Part shown: positions 1 to 10,798 of the stretch, in pieces | Position numbering within the stretch: position 1 is the stretch's first letter | Layout of the letters: every line of letters starts with the position of its first letter | Translations under genes and position numbers: made by a program | Origin: Betaproteobacteria bacterium | GTDB lineage: Bacteria > Pseudomonadota > Gammaproteobacteria > Burkholderiales > Burkholderiaceae_C | Assembly: GCA_005882155.1 (NCBI GenBank) | Contig: VBCQ01000161.1 | Coordinates: forward strand, 1-32,631 | Reading direction: 5' to 3' | DNA: 32,631 bases | Notes under the pieces: generated by a model | What the model saw: the letters and a program-made list of their open reading frames with translations, nothing else | Told to the model about the DNA's origin: nothing | Database searches by the model: none

Positions 1-2148
1 GTCGCGGTACTTGCCAGAGCGGAAGGTCGCGATTTCGCGCGCCCGGCGCTCGTCGGCAAGCACCATGAACTCGTCGCCGGCCTGCGGCACTTCGGTCAGG
101 CCCTGGATCTCGACCGGGATCGACGGACCGGCTTCGGTCGTCGGCTTGCCGTTCTCGTCGAGCATCGCGCGCACACGGCCGTAGCTCGATCCGGCAAGCA
201 CCACGTCGCCGCGCTTCAAGGTGCCCGACTGCACGAGCACCGTCGCGACCGGGCCGCGGCCCTTGTCGAGCTGGGCTTCGATGACGAGGCCCTTGGCCAT
301 TGCTTCGGTGGGCGAACGCAGCTCGAGCACTTCGGCCTGCAACAGCACCTGCTCGAGCAGTGAATCGATGCCCTGCCCAGTCTTGGCCGACACCGGAACG
401 AACGGCGAGTCGCCGCCGAAGTCTTCCGGCACCACTTGCTCGGCGACCAGCTCGCTCTTCAGGCGCTCGATGTTCGCTTCGGGCTTGTCGATCTTGTTCA
501 TCGCGACAACGATCGGCACGCCAGCCGCCTTCGCGTGATGGATCGCTTCCTTGGTCTGCGGCATCACGCCGTCGTCGGCGGCGACGACCAGGATCACGAT
601 ATCGGTGGCCTTCGCGCCACGCGCACGCATCGCGGTGAACGCCGCGTGGCCAGGAGTGTCGAGGAAGGTGATCATGCCGCGCGGCGTGTCGACGTGGTAG
701 GCGCCGATGTGCTGCGTGATGCCGCCCGCTTCGCCGGCCGCCACGCGTGCGGTGCGGATGTAGTCGAGCAGCGAGGTCTTGCCGTGGTCGACGTGACCCA
801 TCACGGTGACCACCGGCGCACGCGGCTGCAGCTCGTGCACCGCCTCGGTCTCTCCCTCTTCGAGGAAAGCCTCGGGGTCGTCGAGCTTGGCGGCGACGGC
901 CTTGTGGCCCATTTCCTCGACCAAGATCATCGCCGTCTCTTGATCGAGCTGCTGATTGATCGTGACCATCTGGCCGAGCTTCATCAGCTGCTTGATGACT
1001 TCGGACGCCTTGACCGACATCTTGTGCGCGAGGTCGGCGACGCTGATCGTCTCGGGCACGTGCACTTCCTGCACCTGCTGCTCGACCGGTGCGACGAAGC
1101 TCGACGTGCCGCCGTCACCGCGCTCGCCGCGACGGCCGCCGCGCGGCGCGCGCCAGCCGGCGCGAGCGCCCCCTGCGGGCGCGTCGGTGCGGCCCTTGAC
1201 GGCGCGCTTCTTCGCCGCGTCGTCAGCCCAGCTCGACGACAGCTTCTCGGACTTGATCGACTTCTTGTCGCCCGGCTTGGCTGCGCCCGGCGCGGCCGGT
1301 GCGCCCGGTGCTGCAGCAGCCTTGTGAATCGTGCCCTTGATGCCTTCCTTACCGGCTTCGGGCTTGGCGGCCTCTTCCGGCTTCTTCGCGGTCAGCACCC
1401 TCTTCGGCGCCGACATCATCGCGCGGATCGCCGAGGCTTCGTCTTCAGCCGCCTTGCGGCGCTTGGCGAGCTCGACGGCGCGCTGCTTCTCTTCGTCGAC
1501 GACGTCGGCCGCCTTGATGACGCGCAGCATCGGCTTGGCCGGCTCGACCGGCGCCGGTGCGGCGGCCGGCGCAGCAGGCTGCGCTGGCGCCGCCTTGCCG
1601 CCGGCGGCCTTCGCGCTGGCCGACGCATCGGCCGCGGCTTTGGCGGCCGCCTCAGCGGCTTCTCGCTGGCGAGCTTCGGCGGCTTCGCGCTCGGCCTTGG
1701 CCTGCTCTTCGCGCAGGCGGCGCTTCTCTTCGAGCTCGGCTTCTTGGCGGCGCAGCAGCTCGGCTTGCGCCTGCGCTTCGGTCTCGCGACGCTGCAGCTC
1801 GGCCTCGTCAACCATGGGTGCGGCACTCGCCTCAACTGCGGCGGTCTCGTCGCGCTTGATGAAGGTGCGCTTCTTGCGGACCTCGACCTGGATCGTGCGC
1901 GCCTTGCCGCTCGCGTCGGCCTGCTTGATTTCGCTGGTCGATTTGCGGGTGAGCGTGATCTTCTTGCGCTCGCCGCCGGTGGTGCCGTGAGACGAACGCA
2001 GGTGGTCGAGCAGGCGCTCCTTGTCGGCATCGGTCAGTGCGTCGTCCGTCGACGCTTTGCTGACGCCAGCCGACTGCAACTGCTCGAGCAGTGCGCTGGC
2101 GGAGCGGTTGAGCTCTGCGGCGAGTTGGGCGACGGTGGTCACAGCCAT
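1..2148 (-). CDS. infB: Translation initiation factor IF-2, 3' part beyond window (partial)
   Basis: Minus-strand reading from ATG at 2148 gives [39 protein letters not shown]..., typical IF-2 N-terminus with Ala/Arg/Glu-rich linker; directly downstream of nusA. No stop inside window. Confidence 0.96.
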   Translation of the reverse strand, partial: MAVTTVAQLAAELNRSASALLEQLQSAGVSKASTDDALTDADKERLLDHLRSSHGTTGGERKKITLTRKSTSEIKQADASGKARTIQVEVRKKRTFIKRDETAAVEASAAPMVDEAELQRRETEAQAQAELLRRQEAELEEKRRLREEQAKAEREAAEARQREAAEAAAKAAADASASAKAAGGKAAPAQPAAPAAAPAPVEPAKPMLRVIKAADVVDEEKQRAVELAKRRKAAEDEASAIRAMMSAPKRVLTAKKPEEAAKPEAGKEGIKGTIHKAAAAPGAPAAPGAAKPGDKKSIKSEKLSSSWADDAAKKRAVKGRTDAPAGGARAGWRAPRGGRRGERGDGGTSSFVAPVEQQVQEVHVPETISVADLAHKMSVKASEVIKQLMKLGQMVTINQQLDQETAMILVEEMGHKAVAAKLDDPEAFLEEGETEAVHELQPRAPVVTVMGHVDHGKTSLLDYIRTARVAAGEAGGITQHIGAYHVDTPRGMITFLDTPGHAAFTAMRARGAKATDIVILVVAADDGVMPQTKEAIHHAKAAGVPIVVAMNKIDKPEANIERLKSELVAEQVVPEDFGGDSPFVPVSAKTGQGIDSLLEQVLLQAEVLELRSPTEAMAKGLVIEAQLDKGRGPVATVLVQSGTLKRGDVVLAGSSYGRVRAMLDENGKPTTEAGPSIPVEIQGLTEVPQAGDEFMVLADERRAREIATFRSGKYRD

Positions 2149-2200
2149 TGTTGAATCCTTGCTTGGGTCTTGCGGTGCGGCGCGCTAGCGGCTGTTTCGC

Positions 2201-3628
2201 TCAGGCGGTGAACCAATGTTCACGCGCCTTCATGATCAGCGTCTTGGCCTGCGCCTCGTCGACACCGGAAATTTCAGTCAGCTCGTCGACCGCGAGGTCG
2301 GCGAGATCGTCGCGCGTGTGGATGCCGCCGACGGCGAGCTTTTCGATCAGCTCGGGCGACAGGCCTTCGAGGTCGCGCAGGTCTTGCGACACGTCATCGA
2401 CGCGCTCTTCGCGGGCGATTTCCATCGTCAGCAGTGCGTCTTTGGCACGGGTGCGCAGCTCGTTGACGGTGTCCTCGTCGAAGCCTTCCATCTCGAGCAT
2501 TTCCTGCATCGGAACGTAGGCCACTTCCTCGAGACTGGAGAAGCCCTCGGCGATGAGGATGTCGGCGACTTCGACGTCGACGTCGAGCTTTTCGACGAAC
2601 AGCTTGCGCACCGAGTCGCTTTCCTCGGCTTGCTTGGACTGCGACTCTTCGGCCGTCATGATGTTGATGCGCCAGCCGGTCAGCTCGGACGCGAGGCGAA
2701 CGTTCTGCCCGCCGCGACCGATCGAGATCGCGAGATTTTCCTCGTCGACGACGACGTCCATCGCATGACGCTCTTCATCGACGACGATCGATTGCACGTT
2801 GGCCGGCGCGAGCGCACCGATGACGAATTGCGCCGGATCTTCAGACCACAGCACGATGTCGACGCGCTCGCCGGCAAGCTCGTTGGTGACGGCGTTGACG
2901 CGCGAGCCGCGCACCCCCACGCAGGTGCCGATCGGATCGACCCGCTTGTCGTGCGACAGCACGGCGATCTTGGCGCGCGAGCCCACCTCTTGCGCAAAGA
3001 GTTCGATCATGAAGCCGGGCGCACTGCGCGACAGCAGGATTTGCGGGCCCCGCAAAGTCGGATCGACCTCGGCGATGTAGGCGCGAACGCGGTCACCGGA
3101 GCGCAGGTTTTCCTTCGGGATCATTTCGCTGCGGCGCAGGCGCCCTTCGACGCGCCCTGACTCGACAATGATGTCGCCCTTGTCCAGGCGCTTGACGGTG
3201 CCGACGAAGATCTTTTCGCCGCGCGACAGGAAGTCGTTCAGCAGCTGCTCGCGCTCGGCGTCGCGGATTTTCTGCAGGATCACCTGCTTGGCGGCCTGCG
3301 CGCCGATGCGGCCGATCGACACCGATTCGACCGGCTCTTCGATGTAGTCGTCGACCTCGATGTCGGCGATCTGCTCGAGCGCTTCGAAATGGAGGATCTC
3401 GGAGTCGGGCAGTTGCAGGCCGGCCTCGTTGGGCACGACGTGCCAGCGGCGGAAGGTCTCGTAGTCGCCGGTCTCTCGGTCGACCGACACGCGCATGTCG
3501 ACCTCGCCGCCATGCAGCTTCTTCGAAGCCGACGCGAGCGCGGCCTCAACGGCGCCGAACACGACTTCGCGGTCCACGCTCTTCTCGCGTGAAATCGCGT
3601 CCACCAGCATCAACAGTTCGCGGTTCAT
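2201..3628 (-). CDS. nusA: Transcription termination/antitermination protein NusA
   Basis: [37 protein letters not shown]...; S1/KH region [31 protein letters not shown] track start at 3811 is too long; internal ATG at 3628 overlaps the rimP stop. Confidence 0.97.
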   Translation of the reverse strand: MNRELLMLVDAISREKSVDREVVFGAVEAALASASKKLHGGEVDMRVSVDRETGDYETFRRWHVVPNEAGLQLPDSEILHFEALEQIADIEVDDYIEEPVESVSIGRIGAQAAKQVILQKIRDAEREQLLNDFLSRGEKIFVGTVKRLDKGDIIVESGRVEGRLRRSEMIPKENLRSGDRVRAYIAEVDPTLRGPQILLSRSAPGFMIELFAQEVGSRAKIAVLSHDKRVDPIGTCVGVRGSRVNAVTNELAGERVDIVLWSEDPAQFVIGALAPANVQSIVVDEERHAMDVVVDEENLAISIGRGGQNVRLASELTGWRINIMTAEESQSKQAEESDSVRKLFVEKLDVDVEVADILIAEGFSSLEEVAYVPMQEMLEMEGFDEDTVNELRTRAKDALLTMEIAREERVDDVSQDLRDLEGLSPELIEKLAVGGIHTRDDLADLAVDELTEISGVDEAQAKTLIMKAREHWFTA

Positions 3629-4176
3629 TGTTTTCGACCTCCATCCACCTCTGCATTGGCCTGCGGCTCTTCGCTCGCAGACGCCCCCGGGGGCGACGCG
3701 AACCGGCGCCCCTTGAAATCGACCACCGGCACCAGCCGGGCTTCGCGCACTTCTTCGAGCGAGAAATCCATCGCCTGATCGGCCTTGCCATCGTCGAACA
3801 CGATGCGCCATCCTTCACCGTCATCACGTGCCTGCAACACACCCTGGTACTTCTTGCGGCCCTTGAACGGCAGCTTCAGCGTGAGCTCGATGCGCTCGCC
3901 GGCGAAGCGCGCGTAGTCGGCGGCCTTCTTCAGCGGCCGATCCAGCCCCGGCGACGACACCTCGAGCCGCTCGTAAGCGCAGCCTTCGACCTCGAGCACA
4001 TGCTGCAGCTGGCGCGTCACCTTTTCGCAATCGTCGACCGTGATGAACTCGCCCGCCGGATCGTCGCTTTGGCGGTCGATGAACACCCGCAGCAGGCCGC
4101 GGGCACTGCGCTCGGTGTCCACGAGCTCATAGCCCAACCCAGTCACGGTTCGTTCGACGGCAGCTTGCCAGTTCAT
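3625..4176 (-). CDS. rimP: Ribosome maturation factor RimP
   Basis: [34 protein letters not shown]...[29 protein letters not shown]; 4-nt overlap with nusA; canonical rimP-nusA-infB order. Confidence 0.96.
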   Translation of the reverse strand: MNWQAAVERTVTGLGYELVDTERSARGLLRVFIDRQSDDPAGEFITVDDCEKVTRQLQHVLEVEGCAYERLEVSSPGLDRPLKKAADYARFAGERIELTLKLPFKGRKKYQGVLQARDDGEGWRIVFDDGKADQAMDFSLEEVREARLVPVVDFKGRRFASPPGASASEEPQANAEVDGGRKQ

Positions 4177-4384
4177 GCTTCAGCGAATATGAAATTTGCG
4201 AGTCGAAAATAAAAGCGCAATGGCCAAAAAAAATGGGCTGGAAGAATCCGCCCATGCAGCTTTCTCGAGAAACCGCAATTCTAACGCGCGGTCGAGGTAC
4301 AGGCAACACCTGTGACTGTCAAGTCCCTCGGTGGACGCCGCGCGGTGCGAAAATTCGGCGACACCTCAAACGTTTGGAGACAGC

Positions 4385-5173
4385 ATGGGATTCCTGGCCG
4401 GCAAGCGCTTTTTGATCACCGGCATCTTGAACAACCGCTCCATCGCCTACGGCATCGCCCGGGCCTGCCACCGCGAAGGCGCCGAGCTGGCGTTCAGCCA
4501 CCAGGGAGAGCGCTTCAAGGAGCGCGTGACCGAGTACGCCGCCGAGTTCGGCTCCAAGCTCGTCTTCGACCTCGACGTCGCCGACGACGCGCAAATCGAG
4601 CGCGCATTCGGGCAGCTGGGCGAAGCCTGGCCGCAGTTCGACGGCTTCGTCCATGCGATCGGATTTGCGCCGCGCGAAGCGATTGCCGGCGACTTCCTCG
4701 ACGGCCTGTCGCGCGACGCGTTCCGCATCGCCCATGACATTTCGAGCTACAGCTTCCCGGCGATGGCCAAGGCCGCCTTGCCGCGGCTACGCCCCGGCTC
4801 CGCGTTGCTGACGCTGACCTACCTGGGCGCGATGCGCAGCGTCCCGGGCTACAACACGATGGGCCTGGCCAAGGCCTCGCTCGAGGCCAGCGTGCGCTAT
4901 CTCGCGGCCAGCCTGGGCGCAAAGGGCGTGCGGGTCAACGGCATCTCGGCCGGCCCGATCAAGACGCTGGCGGCCTCGGGCATCAAGGGCTTCGGCAAAA
5001 TCCTCGATATCGTCGCAACCAATTCGCCGCTGCGCCGCAACATCACGATCGACGACGTGGGCAACGTCGCCGCCTTCCTGCTGTCCGATCTGGCCTCCGG
5101 CGTCACCTCGGAGATCACTTACGTCGACGGCGGCTTCAGTCACGCGATGGCGGGGTCGGCCGAGGCAGACTGA
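4385..5173 (+). CDS. fabI: Enoyl-[acyl-carrier-protein] reductase (NADH), FabI
   Basis: [48 protein letters not shown]...[31 protein letters not shown]. Confidence 0.97.
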   Translation: MGFLAGKRFLITGILNNRSIAYGIARACHREGAELAFSHQGERFKERVTEYAAEFGSKLVFDLDVADDAQIERAFGQLGEAWPQFDGFVHAIGFAPREAIAGDFLDGLSRDAFRIAHDISSYSFPAMAKAALPRLRPGSALLTLTYLGAMRSVPGYNTMGLAKASLEASVRYLAASLGAKGVRVNGISAGPIKTLAASGIKGFGKILDIVATNSPLRRNITIDDVGNVAAFLLSDLASGVTSEITYVDGGFSHAMAGSAEAD

Positions 5174-5191
5174 GTCGAGCAGCCGAAACGC

Positions 5192-6175
5192 TCAGAGATC
5201 GTCGAGCGCGCGGGCCGCGCCGATCAGCGCCGGTGAAACCTTCGCCTGCACCACGTAGGTCGGAATGGCGTGTAGATAGCCACTGAATCGGCCCTTGCTC
5301 TCGAAGCGAGCGCGAAACGGCGAGCGATCGATTCGCTCCCCGAGGCGCGCAACAATGCCGCCGCCGATGTACATGCCGCCACGCGCGCCGAGCGACAGCG
5401 CCAGGTTGCCGGCCACGGTGCCGAGAAAGCTGAAGAAAAGCTCGAGCGCTTCGTCGCAGCGCGTGTCACTGCCGGCGAGCGCGCGGTCGGTGATCTCGGC
5501 GGCGCTGAGCGACGAGGCCCGCTCGCCGGCCAGCTCGCACACCGCGGCGTGGAGATTCACGAGGCCTTGGCCCGACACCGCACGCTCGGCCGACGCGTGA
5601 CCGAAGCGCTGGCGCAGGATTGCGACGACGCGCTCTTCGCGCTCGTCGGTCGCGGGGAGGCTAACGTGGCCGCCTTCGCCGTTGATCGGTATCGCTCCAT
5701 GGCCATGCGTCTGCGGAAGCAGCCCCGACACGCCGAGCCCCGTGCCGGGACCGATGAGGCCGAGCGGCGCGCCGGCCACCGGCTCTCCGTTGCCCACCTG
5801 CCGCAGATCGTCCCGGCTGAGTGCGGGAAGCGACAGCGCGAGCGCAGTGAAGTCGTTGATGACGAGGAAGCGCTGCAGACCGAGCTCCGTACGCACCGCC
5901 TCGATCGAGAAGGTCCAGTCGTGATTGGTCATCCGGACCTGGTCGCCGACAACCGGGTTGGCGATCCCGATCGCACACCAACGCGGCGGCGGCCGCCGAT
6001 GTTCTGCCAGGTAGTGGCGCATCGCATCGAGCAGCGACGCATGCGAAGCGCACGGCAAGGTATCGATGTCGGTGAGCAGGTCGCCGGCGCTTTGCTGCCA
6101 CGCGAAGCGCGCGTTGGTGCCGCCGATGTCGCCGACGAGGCGGGGAAATGTTTGATCGATGTGGCTAGACTGCAT
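5192..6175 (-). CDS. glk: Glucokinase
   Basis: PRLVGDIGGTNARFAW (phosphate-binding motif), VINDFTALALSLP, GPGTGLGVSGLLP, GEGGHVSLPATDERE. Confidence 0.93.
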   Translation of the reverse strand: MQSSHIDQTFPRLVGDIGGTNARFAWQQSAGDLLTDIDTLPCASHASLLDAMRHYLAEHRRPPPRWCAIGIANPVVGDQVRMTNHDWTFSIEAVRTELGLQRFLVINDFTALALSLPALSRDDLRQVGNGEPVAGAPLGLIGPGTGLGVSGLLPQTHGHGAIPINGEGGHVSLPATDEREERVVAILRQRFGHASAERAVSGQGLVNLHAAVCELAGERASSLSAAEITDRALAGSDTRCDEALELFFSFLGTVAGNLALSLGARGGMYIGGGIVARLGERIDRSPFRARFESKGRFSGYLHAIPTYVVQAKVSPALIGAARALDDL

Positions 6176-6202
6176 TTTTTTATCTTAGCCGCAGAGGAGA
6201 CG

Positions 6203-7942
6203 ATGGCAGTCAGGCAACTTCTTTCGCTGGCTTTCGCGCTGTCGCTGCTGGCGGCGTGCACTGCACCGCCACCCGCCGCACCGGCGCCGCAAGCCGCCGC
6301 ATCGGCTGCATCGGCGCCGGCGCAGCCGATCGCGCCGTTGACCGTTGCGGGCACGTTCGCCGACAACGCAATCGTCTATGCCTTGATCACCGACCGCTTC
6401 GACAACGGCAACCCGGCCAACGACAACGCCTACGGCCGCAAGCGCGAAGCGGCACCGCAAGACGATGTGGCCACTTTCCACGGCGGCGACTTGAAGGGCG
6501 TGACGAACAAATTGCGCGACGGCTGGTTCAAGCAACTGGGCGTCAACGCGATCTGCATCAGCGCGCCGTACGAGCAGATCCACGGCTGGGTCGTCGGCGG
6601 CAGCAAGGAGTTCAAGCGCTACGCCTACGACGGCGACGACGCGCTCGACTACACGCTGCTCGACGCCAACATCGGAACGGCCGACGAGCTGCGCGAGATG
6701 GTTGACACGGCACACGCGCAAGGCATCCGCATCGTCTTCGACGTGCAGATGAATCACCCCGGCGAGCTCGACATCCAGACCGCGCAAGAGCTCGGCGTGC
6801 GGGTGCTGTGGCCGGGCGCGTCGGGCGCGACGCTGCGCAACTACGACAGCTTCATCGACCACAGCAACTTCGCCTTCGGCGACTGGTGGGGCCGAGACTG
6901 GGTGCGCGCGGCGCTGCCCGGCTACCTCGCCGGCGGGAGCGACACCTACACCATGCAAGTCGCCTCGCGGCCCGACTTCCGCACCGAGAGCAAGGAGCCG
7001 GTGAAGCTGCCGCGATTCCTGCGCAACAAGCCCGGGACCCGGGCCGTCGACTTGACGAACGCGACGGTGCGCGACCATCTCGTGAAGTGGCTCGCCGATT
7101 GGGTACGCGATTACGGCATCGACGGAATTCACGCCGTTTCGGTCCAACACGTCGAGCCCGATACCTGGCTCGCACTGAAGACGAAGGCCACGCAGGCGCT
7201 CGCCGAATGGAAAGCGAAGAACCCGTCGAAGAAGATCGATGACCAGCCGTTCTGGATGGGCGGCGAATATCCGGATTTGGGACCCGAGCGCCATGCGCTG
7301 AACGACTTCGGCTTCGACGCGCTCGTCAACTTCGACTTCCAGCGGCGCAGTGCCGGCCTGGAGCAACCCGAGCCGCTGTTCGCCCGCTACGCCAGTGCAC
7401 TGGCGGGTCGCCCCGGTCATTCGACGCTGAGCTTTCTGTCGTCACGCGACACTGAGCTGTTCGATCGCTCGCGGCTCGTCGACGGCGCTGCCGCGTTGCT
7501 GCTGGCGCCGGGTGGCGTGCAAATTTTCTACGGCGACGAAACGGCGCGTCCCGCAGGACGCGCTCCGGCATCCGACCCGCGCCAAGCGACTCGCTCCGAC
7601 ATGAACTGGAGCAGCGCCGACCCCGCGCTGCTGGCGCATTGGCGCAAGCTCGGCAGCTTCCGCTCGCGCCATGTCGCACTCGCCCGCGGCACGCACCAGA
7701 TGCTGTCCGAAACGCCTTATGTTTTCAGCCGCATCGACGCAGCCAGCGATGACCGCGTCGTCGTCGCGATGAACGTCAGCGGCGAGGTCGTCATTCCGGT
7801 CGGCAGCACCTTCCCCGACGGGCGCTGGCTGAAGGACGCGTACGGCGGCCAGCAGGTCGTCGTCGCCAACGGTCAGGTGAAGCTCAACGCAGCGCGCTAC
7901 GTGCTGCTCGAACGTACCGCCTCGCCGACGCTCGCGCAGTAA
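6203..7942 (+). CDS. MalS-like GH13 alpha-amylase-family lipoprotein with degenerate catalytic motifs
   Basis: Lipobox signal peptide MAVRQLLSLAFALSLLAAC; VYALITDRFDNGNPANDNAYGR, FHGGDLKGVTNKL, ISAPYEQIHGWV, FDVQMNHPG, FWMGGEY, LLAPGGVQIFYGDE resemble E. coli MalS. Nucleophile motif reads GIDGIHAVSVQHV instead of GIDGFRVDTxKHV. Confidence 0.88.
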   Translation: MAVRQLLSLAFALSLLAACTAPPPAAPAPQAAASAASAPAQPIAPLTVAGTFADNAIVYALITDRFDNGNPANDNAYGRKREAAPQDDVATFHGGDLKGVTNKLRDGWFKQLGVNAICISAPYEQIHGWVVGGSKEFKRYAYDGDDALDYTLLDANIGTADELREMVDTAHAQGIRIVFDVQMNHPGELDIQTAQELGVRVLWPGASGATLRNYDSFIDHSNFAFGDWWGRDWVRAALPGYLAGGSDTYTMQVASRPDFRTESKEPVKLPRFLRNKPGTRAVDLTNATVRDHLVKWLADWVRDYGIDGIHAVSVQHVEPDTWLALKTKATQALAEWKAKNPSKKIDDQPFWMGGEYPDLGPERHALNDFGFDALVNFDFQRRSAGLEQPEPLFARYASALAGRPGHSTLSFLSSRDTELFDRSRLVDGAAALLLAPGGVQIFYGDETARPAGRAPASDPRQATRSDMNWSSADPALLAHWRKLGSFRSRHVALARGTHQMLSETPYVFSRIDAASDDRVVVAMNVSGEVVIPVGSTFPDGRWLKDAYGGQQVVVANGQVKLNAARYVLLERTASPTLAQ

Positions 7943-10207
7943 TCAGCCGGCGCCGACGCAGTCGACGTAATAGCGCCGCGCGGCGCCCTCGCCTTCGTCT
8001 TCGACGAGGCCGTGCACGTCGGTGTCGAAGCCGGGGAATGCGGCGTTGAACTCGCGCGTGAAGCGCAGGAAGTCGACGATCTTGCGGTTGAAGCGCTCGC
8101 CCGGAATCAGCAGCGGGATCCCGGGCGGATACGGCGTCAGCAGTGCAGTCGTGATGCGTCCTTCGAGCTCGTCGATCGCCACCCGCTCGGTCTTGCGGTG
8201 TGCGATGTAGGAGAACGCGTCGCTCGGCTTCATCGCGGGCTGCAGATCGGACAGGTACATGTCGGTGGTCAGCCGTGCGATGTCGCCCTTCGCGTACATC
8301 GCGTGGATGCTCTGGCACAGATCGCGCAAGCCCATTCGTTCATAGCGCGGGTACGCGGCGACGAATTCGGGCAGCACGCGGCCCATCAGCGCATTGCGGT
8401 CGTAGTCGTCCTTGAACTGCTGCAGCGCGGTCAGGAGCGTATTCCAGCGGCCCTTGGTGATGCCGATCGTGAACATGATGAAAAACGAGTAGAGACCGGT
8501 CTTCTCGACCACCACGCCGTGCTCGGCCAGGTACTTCGTGACGATGCTCGCCGGGATGCCGGTCTTGCCGAACTTGCCCGACATGTCGAGACCCGGTGTG
8601 ATGATCGTGCTCTTGATCGGGTCGAGCAGGTTGAAGCCCTCGGCGAGCTCGCCGAAGCCGTGCCACTTCTCGCCCGCCTTGAGCACCCAGTCGCCGCTCT
8701 TGCCGATGCCTTCGGCGGCGAGCTTCTCCGGGCCCCAGACGGTGAACCACCAGTCGCGGCCGAACTCCTTGTCGACCTTGCGCATCGCACGGCGAAAGTC
8801 GAGTGACTCGAGAATGCTTTCCTCCACCAGCGCCGGGCCGCCGGGCGCTTCCATCATCGCCGCTGCGACGTCGCACGACGCGATGATCGCGTACTGCGGG
8901 CTCGTCGACGTGTGCATCAGGTAGGCCTCGTTGAAGAGATGCCGGTCGAGCTTGCGCTCCTGCGCATCCTGCACCAGCACCTGCGATGCCTGGCTGATTC
9001 CGGCGAGCAGCTTGTGTGTCGACTGCGTTGCGAAAACGAGCTGATCTTTCGGCCGCGGCCGGGCGCGGCCCATCGAGTGGTACTCGCCGTAGAAGGTGTG
9101 GAAAGCGGCGTGCGGCAGCCAGGCTTCGTCGAAATGCAGCGTATCGATGTAGCCGTCGAGCGAGTGCTTGATCGTCTCGGTGTTGTAGAGCACGCCGTCG
9201 TAGGTGCTCTGCGTCAGCGTCAGGATGCGCGGCTTGACCTTGCTCGGGTCGACGTCCTTCAACAGCGGATTCGATGCGATCTTGCGGCGGATCGACTCGG
9301 GCGAGAACTCGGCCTGCGGGATCGGCCCGATGATGCCGTATTGATTGCGCGTCGGCGTCAAGAACACAGGCACAGCGCCGGTCATGATGATCGAGTGCAG
9401 GATCGACTTGTGGCAGTTGCGGTCGACGACGACGACGTCGCCGGGCGCCACCGAGTGGTGCCAGACCATCTTGTTCGACGTACTCGTTCCGTTGGTCACG
9501 AAGAAGCAGTGATCGGCGTTGAAAATGCGCGCCGCGTTGCGCTCGCTCGCCGCGACCGGCCCGGTGTGGTCGAGCAGCTGGCCGAGCTCTTCGACCGCGT
9601 TGCAGACGTCGGCGCGCAGCATGTTCTCGCCGAAGAACTGGTGGAACATCTGGCCGACCGGGCTCTTCAGAAACGCCACGCCGCCCGAATGCCCCGGGCA
9701 GTGCCATGAGTACGAGCCATCCTGCGCGTAGTCCATCAGCGCGGCGAAGAATGGCGGCGCAAGCGAGTCGAGGTAGCTCTTCGTTTCGCGAATGATGTGG
9801 CGCGCGACGAACTCCGGCGTGTCCTCGAACATGTGGATAAAGCCGTGCAGCTCGCGCAGGATGTCGTTCGGAATGTGCTGCGAAGTGCGCGTCTCGCCGT
9901 ACAGGTAGATCGGGATGTCGGCGTTCTTGAAGCGGATTTCCTTGATGAACTTTCGCAGGCTCAGCACCGCGGGGTCGAGCTCAGGGCCGGACGCGGTGAA
10001 CTCTTCGTCGTCGATCGACAAGATGAACGCGCCGGCACGGCTTTGCTGCTGCGCGAACTGCGACAGGTCGCCGTAGCTCGTCGCACCGAGCACTTCGAAG
10101 CCCTCTTTGACGATGGCATCGGCGAGCGCGCGGATGCCCAGGCCCGAGGTATTTTCCGAGCGGAAGTCCTCGTCGATGATGACGATCGGGAAACGAAAAC
10201 GCAGCAT
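7943..10207 (-). CDS. Orn/Lys/Arg decarboxylase (PLP-dependent, fold type I with N-terminal wing domain)
   Basis: MLRFRFPIVIIDEDFRSENTSGLGIRALADAI...SYSWHCPGHSGGVAFLKSPVG...FFGENMLRADVCNAVEELGQLLDHTGP...FVTNGTSTSNKMVWH...ATQSTHKLLAGISQASQV (PLP-lysine region). Confidence 0.94.
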   Translation of the reverse strand: MLRFRFPIVIIDEDFRSENTSGLGIRALADAIVKEGFEVLGATSYGDLSQFAQQQSRAGAFILSIDDEEFTASGPELDPAVLSLRKFIKEIRFKNADIPIYLYGETRTSQHIPNDILRELHGFIHMFEDTPEFVARHIIRETKSYLDSLAPPFFAALMDYAQDGSYSWHCPGHSGGVAFLKSPVGQMFHQFFGENMLRADVCNAVEELGQLLDHTGPVAASERNAARIFNADHCFFVTNGTSTSNKMVWHHSVAPGDVVVVDRNCHKSILHSIIMTGAVPVFLTPTRNQYGIIGPIPQAEFSPESIRRKIASNPLLKDVDPSKVKPRILTLTQSTYDGVLYNTETIKHSLDGYIDTLHFDEAWLPHAAFHTFYGEYHSMGRARPRPKDQLVFATQSTHKLLAGISQASQVLVQDAQERKLDRHLFNEAYLMHTSTSPQYAIIASCDVAAAMMEAPGGPALVEESILESLDFRRAMRKVDKEFGRDWWFTVWGPEKLAAEGIGKSGDWVLKAGEKWHGFGELAEGFNLLDPIKSTIITPGLDMSGKFGKTGIPASIVTKYLAEHGVVVEKTGLYSFFIMFTIGITKGRWNTLLTALQQFKDDYDRNALMGRVLPEFVAAYPRYERMGLRDLCQSIHAMYAKGDIARLTTDMYLSDLQPAMKPSDAFSYIAHRKTERVAIDELEGRITTALLTPYPPGIPLLIPGERFNRKIVDFLRFTREFNAAFPGFDTDVHGLVEDEGEGAARRYYVDCVGAG

Positions 10208-10329
10208 GGCAGCTCGCAGGTGACGCAGTGAGAAAGCGCGAAGTGTAGGACTGTTCGAGCGCGGCGCTCGGCGAGCGCGCCTACACTCGCGATCCACACA
10301 GGTGACGGCAGCGCCGCCAAGGAGTTCGA

Positions 10330-10770
10330 ATGGATTTTCCCGCCTCGTCGTTCTGGTGGGTCGCAGCAGGAATCGCCGTCGCGGCCGAGCTGGCCACCGG
10401 CACGTTCTACCTCTTGATGATGGCACTCGGCCTCGCGGCCGCGGCGATCGGCGCACATCTGGGGCTGTCGGGCACGGGGCAGACCATCGTCGGCGCGCTC
10501 GTCGGCGGCGGCGCGACCGCGCTGTGGCATGTCAAGCGCGCTCGCGAGCCGCACGCGGCACCGCCGAGCGAGAACCGCGACGTCAACCTCGACATCGGCG
10601 AGCGGGTCAACGTCGTCGCCTGGAGACCCGATCGAACAGCCCGCGTGCTGTACCGCGGCAGCGCCTGGACCGCGCGCTTGCAGCCGGGCGCGCAGGCGGT
10701 TGCGGGCGAGCATGTGGTGACGGCGGTCGAAGGCAACTGGCTGGTGCTCGCGCCCGCATCGCCGCGCTGA
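10330..10770 (+). CDS. NfeD-family membrane protein
   Basis: MDFPASSFWWVAAGIAVAAELATGTFYLLMMALGLAAAAIGAHLGL... with C-terminal small beta domain (GERVNVVAW..ARVLYRGSAWTARL); adjacent to SPFH gene. Confidence 0.85.
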   Translation: MDFPASSFWWVAAGIAVAAELATGTFYLLMMALGLAAAAIGAHLGLSGTGQTIVGALVGGGATALWHVKRAREPHAAPPSENRDVNLDIGERVNVVAWRPDRTARVLYRGSAWTARLQPGAQAVAGEHVVTAVEGNWLVLAPASPR

Positions 10771-10798
10771 CAACAATCAAGACAGGAAGCAACACGTC

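Noticed and set aside
436-2154. 572-aa plus-strand ORF and other long plus-strand ORFs opposite infB/nusA
   Set aside because: Antisense to confidently identified infB; low-complexity Arg/Leu/Gly-rich translation typical of GC-rich shadow ORFs.
5549-7942. 797-aa ORF start for the amylase-like gene
   Set aside because: The first ~218 codons are antisense to glk; a lipoprotein signal peptide and SD identify ATG 6203 as the start.
8012-9709. Long plus-strand ORFs opposite the decarboxylase
   Set aside because: Shadow ORFs antisense to a clear PLP decarboxylase.
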